DNA from: 20CM-2-55-15 sp964633285
GTDB lineage: Bacteria; Acidobacteriota; Terriglobia; 20CM-2-55-15
Reading direction: 5' to 3'
Assembly: GCA_964633285.1 (NCBI GenBank)
Contig: CAZWGA010000013.1
Location: forward strand, 38,035 to 102,034
DNA length: 64,000 bases
Numbering within the stretch: the first letter of the stretch is position 1; each line of letters starts with the position of its first letter. Both the position numbers and the translations under genes were made by a program. Positions 41,970 to 50,900 of the stretch are shown here, in pieces. Under the pieces are notes generated by a model. It saw only the letters and a list, made by a program, of their open reading frames with translations, was not told the DNA's origin and searched no databases.

Positions 41970-44900
41970 ATGGTATTGCGAAGATTCGGAACGGCTGCAG
42001 CATTCATTCTTACATTCGGGACTCTGTGTGGCTACTCGCAGTCCACGCCATCGATCTCGGCTGTCCTTCCTAATGCCGGAACGCTCGGCGCTACCGCTCA
42101 ACCCGCAACAATAAAAGGAACGAATCTGACCGGGGCAACCGGTGTGAGTTTCAGCGGGAGCGGAGTCACCGCGACTATCGACACAACGCAGACGGCTACA
42201 GCCACGTTGCTTCCAATATCCATCACGATCGCCGCAAACGCAGCGCCGGGACTGCGGACAATAACGGTGACAACTGCGAACGGAACATCACAACCGTTCG
42301 GCAGCTTTGTGGTCACCAGCAATCCCGTGCCGGGAATCAACGTGGTCAGCAAGAGGATCACGGGAAACAATCTTTCAGGAGTGATACCAGACATTGCGCC
42401 GTTTTACGGAGGCCCGTTCCCATTAACGGTCAATGGCCGGAACTTCGATGCGGCATCGCGCGTGATGATGAATGGAACGCCGTTGAACACGACCGTCAAC
42501 AGCGACAGCGTTCTAACAGCGATTGTCCCCACTTCGATGTTGCCGGTGGCAGGCGCGGCGGAGATCACCGTAGCCACGACTGCGAATATCTCTGGAAGCC
42601 TTCACGTGGATGTTGTTGTCGACAGCGATGTGGCTTTTCGCGGTTATCAGGTGACTTTGGTTTACGACACTCACGTCCTTGCAGCCTACGACAAGAATGC
42701 GACGGGAGGCAGCGTTGCCGGATTCACGGACAAACCCACGACGGTAAACACGAACATACCGGGAAAGGTCATTCTCAACTCGTTTACGACAACAACACCG
42801 ATTTCCGGAACAGGCCTGGTCATTGCGAGTTTCACATTTACTCCGCTCACAAGCGGAACGACCACGGTGAGTTTGAGTACGGATGAGGGAGATACCTATG
42901 TAACCGATTATATTGGAAACTATGTCCCCACAGCTCATATCGCGGTAAACCCCACAAGTCTCACCGCAACGCCCGCATCCTTTGTTTCCAACAGCGTGAG
43001 TCTCAAAGTAGCCGAACACGGCGATATCAACCTTAATCGTGACGTTAACATCGGAGACGCCCTTGTTGTCGCCTTAAGTGTGGGCCTGGCGCTTAACGAA
43101 CCGCCGCTTCCGGCTTCAGTTGGCGATATCAATCTCAACGGCGCCGTCAACATCGGTGACGCCCTGGTTCTCGCTTTGTATTCGGGCCGGGTCAACCCGA
43201 ATCTTCCTGCGCCGCAGATAACCGGCGTTACGCCGAGTCCCGTGGCGCGTGGAGACACGCTGACGATCACGGGCTCGGGTCTTGGATCGCGGCCGGAAGA
43301 TGTTCGAGTCGGCTTCACAACGTCCGGAAGGATGGAACGTGTTGTACCCACGCTGGTGTCTCCAACATCGGTGACGGTCACGGTTCCGAACACTGCGGTC
43401 AGCGGCCCCATCCAGCTCTTCCGAAGCGACGCCCCGATGGGAAGTTCTCAATTCCCTCTGACCGTCAGCGGAACGGCGAACGGAATCATGCTGAGCGCCG
43501 TGAATCCGTATTTCCAGGTGCCGGCTGCAACTTCCATCACCCTGTCAGGGGCCGGGTTCGACGCCACAGCAGCCAATAACAGCGTGCGATTCCGGGCGGC
43601 ATCCGGGGTCGTGGAGGGCACGGTAACGGCCGCGACGGCGACATCGCTGACGGTAACGGTTCCGTCTGCTGCTCTTTGCGGCGGTGTCACTGTGACGGCT
43701 GGTGGTATGACGAGTAATGCAAAGCCCATTGTGATCGCCGCTACCACCTGTCCCGTCTTGATTACAGGATTGCTTGGCGACCCTGCGCCGGGCCAGGTTG
43801 TGGTACTCGAAGGCACCGGCTTTAATGTGCTCCGGCCTCGCGATAACGTCGTCTCCTTTGGAACCGCTTCCGGAAGTTTTTCAGCGCCGGTTTTGCAATC
43901 AGGCGCGACTCAACTTCATCTGTGGATCATCGGCGACAATGCGACCGACGTCAGTCTCACGAACAGCTCAGGATCCACCACATTGCCCCTCGGGCCAACC
44001 GGCCCTTTGTCTGTTTCGATTACAGCGCCTGCCGGCGGCGCAAGCGTCAGGGGAACAACAACCGTCGCTGCGACCGCGAGTTCCACCGCTGTTGGAGTTC
44101 AGTTCAAATTGGATGGCGGCAATCTCGGCGCGGAAGACACATCCGCGCCATTCACAGCCGTATTCGACACGACACTTGTTGGCGGCGGCGCTCACACCTT
44201 GACTGCCGTCGCTCGAGATGCAGCGGGCAACACGGCGACTGCAACAGCCGTCACCGTGACTGTCGACAATACAACGCCGACAGTCTCGGTAACGTCCCCT
44301 GCCGGCGGAACCACAATCACTGGAACCGTCAGTGTCAACGCAACGGCGGGGGATAACATCGGCGTGGTTGGAGTTCAATTCCAGTCCGATGGTGTCAACA
44401 TCGGGGCTGAGGACACAAGCGCGCCTTATTCCGTTTCGTGGGACACCAGGACTACAGGCAGCGGATCTCATAACATCACTGCAATTGCGCGGGATGCCGC
44501 GGGGAATACGACAACGTCAGCGGTGATTTCGGTCACAGTAGATAACGTTGCGCCGAGCGTATCGATCACAGCCCCAACCGGAAATTCAAACATCAGCGGA
44601 ACCGTCACCGTTACCGCCACAGCCACGGATAACAACAGCGTTGCCGGGATTCAGTTCCTGCTCGATGGAAATAATCTCGGAACTGAGGACACAAGCGCGC
44701 CCTACTCCGTTTCCTGGAACACAACCACCGTCACCGGCGGCACACACGTTCTCGCTGCCATTGCGCGTGATGCGGTGGGCAACACCACCCGATCGGCGGA
44801 CGTCACCGTGACGGTCGATAACGTTGCTCCTACCGTTACAATGACGGCGCCGGCGGCAAATGCCACAGTGAGCGGCTCGAATGTCACCGTCTCCGCTGCC

Positions 44901-47900
44901 GCATCGGATGATGTGGGTATAGCGGGAGTGCAATTCCAACTGGATGGCGTGAATCTCCTAGCCGAAGACACGGCCAATCCTTATTCGATTTCCTGGAACA
45001 CGACAACCGCTACAGACGGAACTCATACGCTCCGCGCCGTCGCGCGCGACGCAGCGGGTAATACGACGACATCTGCCGGTGTCACGGTGACCGTCAGCAA
45101 TTCGGCTGCAAATGTTTCGATGACGGCGCCGGCGGCAAACGCAAAAATCCGCGGGACAATAACCGTTTCTGCAAACGCGACCAGCGCCAATGGTGTTGCG
45201 GGAGTTCAGTTCCAGGTGGATGGAAGCAACCTGGGCACAGAAGATACAACCGCTCCATATTCCGTCTCGTGGGATACCACAACTGCGAACGGCGGAACGC
45301 ATACGCTGAAGGCGATTGTTCGCGACACTATCGGCAATACGTCGTTCGTTACGATCACCGTCACCGTGGACAACACAGCTCCCTCGGTCTCGATGACAGC
45401 GCCATCCGCGAATGCGTCCGTGCATGGAACAACCGTCACGGTGTCGGCCAATGCAACCGACGAGACGGACGTGGCGGGCGTTCAGTTCCAGCTCGACGGC
45501 TCGAACCTCGCTGCCGAGGTCACGACTTCTCCATATTCCATTTCGTGGGATACGACTTCCGCAAGCAATGGAACGCACTTGTTGAGAGCAGTGGCTCGAG
45601 ACAGCGCGGGTAATTCGACAACAAGTTCGACCGTGAGCGTTACGGTGGATAATTCTGCGCCCACTGTTTCAATTACCACTCCAGCCGCGAATGCAGTCTT
45701 GAGGGCAACCGTAACGGTAACGGCCGCCGCATCCGACAATGTTGCCGTCGCGGGCATTCAGTTCCAACTGGACGGAGCCAATCTTGGGATCGAGGCAACG
45801 ACGCCTCCTTCGATCAGTTGGGACACCACCACGGCCACGAATGCGACGCACACCCTGCGCGCGATTGCCCGCGACGCTGCCGGCAACACGACAACGTCGG
45901 CGAGCGTGAGCGTCGTTGTGGATAATGCCGCGCCGGCGGTTTCATTGACGGCTCCGGCCGCGAACGCAATCGTAAGCGGCGCGTCGGTTACAGTTTCGGC
46001 AAGTGCTTCCGACAATAACAGCGTTGCGGGCGTGCAATTCCAGTTGGACGGCGTCAACCTCGGGGCGGAAGACACAACAGCGCCCTATTCCGTAACGTGG
46101 GATACGACGTCGTCAACCAGCGGGGCTCACATATTGAAAGCCATCGCTCGCGACGCGGCAGGAAACACAACAACGTCTGCGGCTATTTCAGTTACCGTCG
46201 ACAACGCGGCTCCAACCGTTTCCATCAGCGCGCCGACAAATGGCTCCACCGTCACCGGGACGGTCATCGTTTCCGCAAATGCAAGTGACGACGTCTCCGT
46301 GAGCGGTGTTCAGTTCAAACTCGACGGAAACAATCTGAGCAGCGAAGACACAACCGCTCCGTATTCCGTTTCGTGGAACACAACAAGTGCAACGGACGGC
46401 ACACATACATTGAGCGCAGTAGCACGCGACGCCGCAGGTCATACGACAACATCCGCGTCGATCTCGGTCACCGTGAACAACAGTCCATTTTCCGTCGTGG
46501 TCACGGCTCCATCCGCAAATGCGACAGTGACTGGATCGGTTACTGTGAGCGCCACCGCCTCGGGCGCCGCCGGAGTTCAATTCCAGCTCGACGGAAACAA
46601 TCTGGGAAGTGAACGCACGTCCTTGCCGTATTCCATTACCTGGAACACCACATCGTTCGCCGACGGTACGCATACGCTCAGGGCGATCGCGCGCGACCCA
46701 ATGAACCAGACGACGACTTCGGCAGGTGTCACTGTTATTGTCGATAACACGCCCCCTACAGTCTCCATATCGTCTCCGTCAGCGAGCGCTGTCGTAAGTG
46801 GATCAACAGTAACGGTAACCGCGAACGCAAACGACAACATCGCCTTGGCCGGCGTTCAATTCCAACTCGACGGTGTCAATCTCGGTGCGGAGGATACGAC
46901 GGCGCCCTACTCGGTCTCATGGAATACCACGAGCGCCATGGATGGAAGCCATACGCTGAAGGCCATCGCCCGGGATGGCGCCGGCCTGACAACATCATCG
47001 TTGAACGTTGTCGTGACCGTGGACAACACAGCACCCACGGTTTCGATGACGGCGCCCGCAAGCAACGCGGTGGTGACAGGTACAGCCGTTGTGGTTTCCG
47101 CAACTGCAAGCGATAACTCTTCGATCGCCGGTGTTCAATTCCAGTTGGATGGCGTGAACCTCGACATGGAAGACACCATCGCTCCGTATTCGATCACCTG
47201 GAATACAACAACGACGACCGAAGGATCGCACACGCTCAAAGCTGTTGCGCGCGATGCCGCCGGCTTGACCGCGAATTCATTGAGCGTCGTCGTCACCGTG
47301 GACAATACGGCGCCCACTGTTTCAATGACTGCGCCGGCAGTGAATGCTGTTGTCAGCGGGACGGCAGTCACTCTGTCCGCCAACGCAGCCGACAATGTGG
47401 GAATCGCCGGAGTGCAATTTGTTATGGATAGCACCAATATCGGCGCGGAAGACACAACGGCGCCGTATTCGGTGACATGGAATACGACTACATTCGCCGA
47501 TGGGAATCACTCCGTGAAGGCGATTGCTCGGGACCTCGCGGGCAAAACAACGACTTCCGCTGGTATCGCCGTCTCCATCGACAACACAGCGCCGACCGTA
47601 TCGATCACGTTCCCGGCGCCGAGCTCAACTGTTACCGGAACCGGTGTGACGGTTTCCGCGAACGCGAACGACAGTGTTGGAATCGCTGGAGTGCAGTTCC
47701 AGCTCGATGGCGTCAATCTGGGAACAGAAGACACATCGGCGCCGTACTCCATATCCTGGGATACGACCACGGCAAGCGCGGGTACCCACATGTTAGGGGC
47801 GATTGCCCGGGATACCGCGGGCAACCGGACGACGGTCACGATCCCGGTTACGGTGGACAACGCAGCGCCGACGGTATCCATTACGTCGCCGCTTCCGAAT

Positions 47901-50900
47901 ACCAGTGTGGGCGGAACGGCCCTTGTGGTTTCTGCAAGTGCTTCGGATGCGAGCGGAGTTGCGGGAGTGCAATTCCAACTGGATGGCGTCAACCTCGGAG
48001 CTGAAGACGTCACGGCGCCGTTTTCCGTCGTGTGGGATACCACAGCAGCGATGGCCGGCGCGCACACTCTGCGCGCGATCGCCCGGGACGCTGTGGGCAA
48101 TACGGCCACATCAGCAAGCATCACGGTAACCGTGGATAACACCGCGCCAACTGTTTCTCTGACTGCCCCGGCTCCCAGCGCGATAGTGAGCGGCGCCGCG
48201 GTCACAGTCTCGGCCGGCGCCTCCGATAACATCGGGATCGCCGGAGTGCAATTCCAACTGGACGGCGCCAGCCTTGGAGCGGAAGACACAACGGCGCCCT
48301 ATTCGGTCTCGTGGAACTCGACCACAGCCACGTGCGGCAATCACACGCTGGCAGCAGTGGCACGAGACGTCTCGGGGAATACGGCGATTTCCGCGACGGT
48401 TTCGGTGACCGTCGACAATTGCGCGCCTACTGTTTCGTTTACGCTGCCTGCAGCAAGCGCTTTCCTCAGTGGAACCGTGACGGTTTCTGCAACTGCGGCC
48501 GACGGCGTGGGCGTTGCCGGCGTGCAGTTCGAACTCGACGGCGCCAATCTCGGCGCCGAAGACACCACGTCGCCTTTCTCCGTAACGTGGAACACAACCG
48601 CGTCGACGAATGGGGCACATACTCTAAAGGCGACCGCGCGCGACGCCGTCGGTAATAACGCTTCGACCACGATTACCGTCACCGTGGACAATGTCGCGCC
48701 GTCGGTTTCGATCACAGCGCCGGCCTCAGGTTCAATCGTGAGAGGAACTGTCACCGTGACCTCCAGCGCGAGCGACAACAGCGGCATTGCCGGCGTTCAA
48801 TTCCAGTTGGATGGCGCCAATCTCGGATCGGAAGTGACGGCGCTGCCGTACTCGATCTCGTGGAATACGACTTCAGCCGGCACCGGCTCTCACATGTTGT
48901 CCGCAATCGCGCGCGACTTCGCCGGCAACATCAACTCGGCAACGATTGCCGTTTCGGTGGACAACTCGGCGCCGACGGTTTCGATCTCGAGTCCGGCAGC
49001 CAATGCGCTCGTTGCAGGAACGATTACCGTTTCAGCGACAGCCGGCGACAATCTCGGCGTCAGCGGCGTTCAATTCCAGTTGGATGGCGCAAACCTCGGT
49101 AGCGAAGACACGTCATCTCCGTTTTCAATCTCATGGAATACCGCGACAGCTTCAAGCGGATCGCACACATTGACCGCCATAGCACGTGATGCCGCGGGGA
49201 ACTCGACGACTTCCAATCCCATCGCGGTCACCGTGGACAATGTCGCTCCGACCGTTTCCATGACGTCGCCTTCTGCCAACGCCACCGTCAGCGGAACGGC
49301 CGTCATTGTCTCAGCGAACGCGAGCGACAATATCGGAGTCCTTGGAGTTCAATTCTATCTCGATGGAATGCCTTTGGGAGCGGAAGATACGACGGCTCCA
49401 TATTCGACGATCTGGAACACAACAACCGCGGCGAGAGGAACTCACACACTAACGGCAGTCGCGCGCGATGGCGTCGGCTTCCAGACAACCTCGGCTGCCA
49501 TTACGGTCACGGTCGCACTGATTCCGACCGTGTCTTCGATTTCGCCCAACAGCGCCACGCAGGGCTCAGTCATTCAGGCAACCATCACAGGAACCAACTT
49601 CATTACAGGCGCAACGACGGTCGCCTTCAACGGAACAGGAGTCGTCGTCAGCAGCGTGAATGTCGCGAGTTCCACATCGCTCGTTGCAACGATCCAGGTA
49701 TCGGGCGCATCCGGAGGGCGAACGGTCTCCGTGACAACAGCGGACGGCACCAGCGGGACCGTGGCTTTCACGATCAACTCGAACACCGTGTCACAGGCTT
49801 CGGCTCTGAATGTAACGACGCCTTACGGTGTAGCCGGCACGACAGGCTCCCTGGATGCCAACGGCACCTCGGCCCGCTTCGGTCAGCCATATATGCTCGC
49901 TGGTGATGCAACGAACCTGTACCTGACGGAATACACAGCGAACACGATCCGCAAAATCACCCTGGCTACGGGTGATGTTTCAACGCTTGCAGGCCTCAGC
50001 GGCAGTGCAGGAGCGAATGTCGACGGAACCGGGACGGCCGCGCGGTTCAATAGTCCAAGAGGCGTCTGGTCTGATGGGCAGAGTCTCTATGTCGCAGACA
50101 GCTTTAACTACACGATTCGTAAAATCGTCATTGCGACCGGCGCAGTGACAACGATCGCCGGGCAGGCCGGTACATCAGGTTCAACGGATGCCACCGGAAC
50201 GGCCGCGACGTTCAACATACCGAACGGCATCTGGGGCGACGGAGTCAATCTGTATATTTCCGAGGGTGGCGGTAACCGCATTCGGAAACTCAACCTGTCG
50301 ACGCTCGCTGTGACAACGGTTGCGGGAGGAACATCAGGGTACGTCGACGCAACTGGAACCAATGCACGCTTCGCTCAGCCTTATGGCGTGTGGGGCGACG
50401 GGACGAACCTCTACATCGCGGACAACGGCAACCAGAAAATCCGCAAGATGGACCTCGGGACAACTGTCGTGACAACCGTGTCGGCCACCGCCCTTCCCTC
50501 ACCCTTCGGCTTGTGGGGCGACGGTCTGAATCTTTACATCGCCGACTCGTATACGGTTGACAGCCTCTCGATCGCTTCGAATGGAATCTCGTCTGTCGCC
50601 GGTCTGAGCGGGAGCTATGGATCTTCCGACGGTTTGGGCACGCAGGCTCTGTTCTTTGGTCCAACCGGGGTCTGGGGAGACGGCACGAGCGTGTATGTCA
50701 CGGATCAATTCAATCACACGGTACGCAAACTCGCCGTGGCGCCATTGCCCACCGTCTCATCGATTTCGCCGTCATCGGCCGAACAAAGCGCATCGATTCA
50801 AGTAACGGTAACGGGAACGAACTTCTACTCCGGCTACACGACGGTGAATATAAGCGGTTCCGGCGTTTCCAGCAGCAATGTGAACGTGACCGGTTCGACG

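Noticed and set aside
41967..42045. Lipoprotein signal in the giant protein (Cys near the signal peptide end)
   Set aside because: The residues before the Cys read GTLC; the lipobox needs a small residue at the position before Cys, so ordinary signal peptidase cleavage after YSQ is more likely.
44010..49515. CRISPR-like or satellite DNA reading of the tandem repeats
   Set aside because: Units are ~275 bp, in frame and diverged at DNA level while the protein pattern is kept, so this is a coding domain array.
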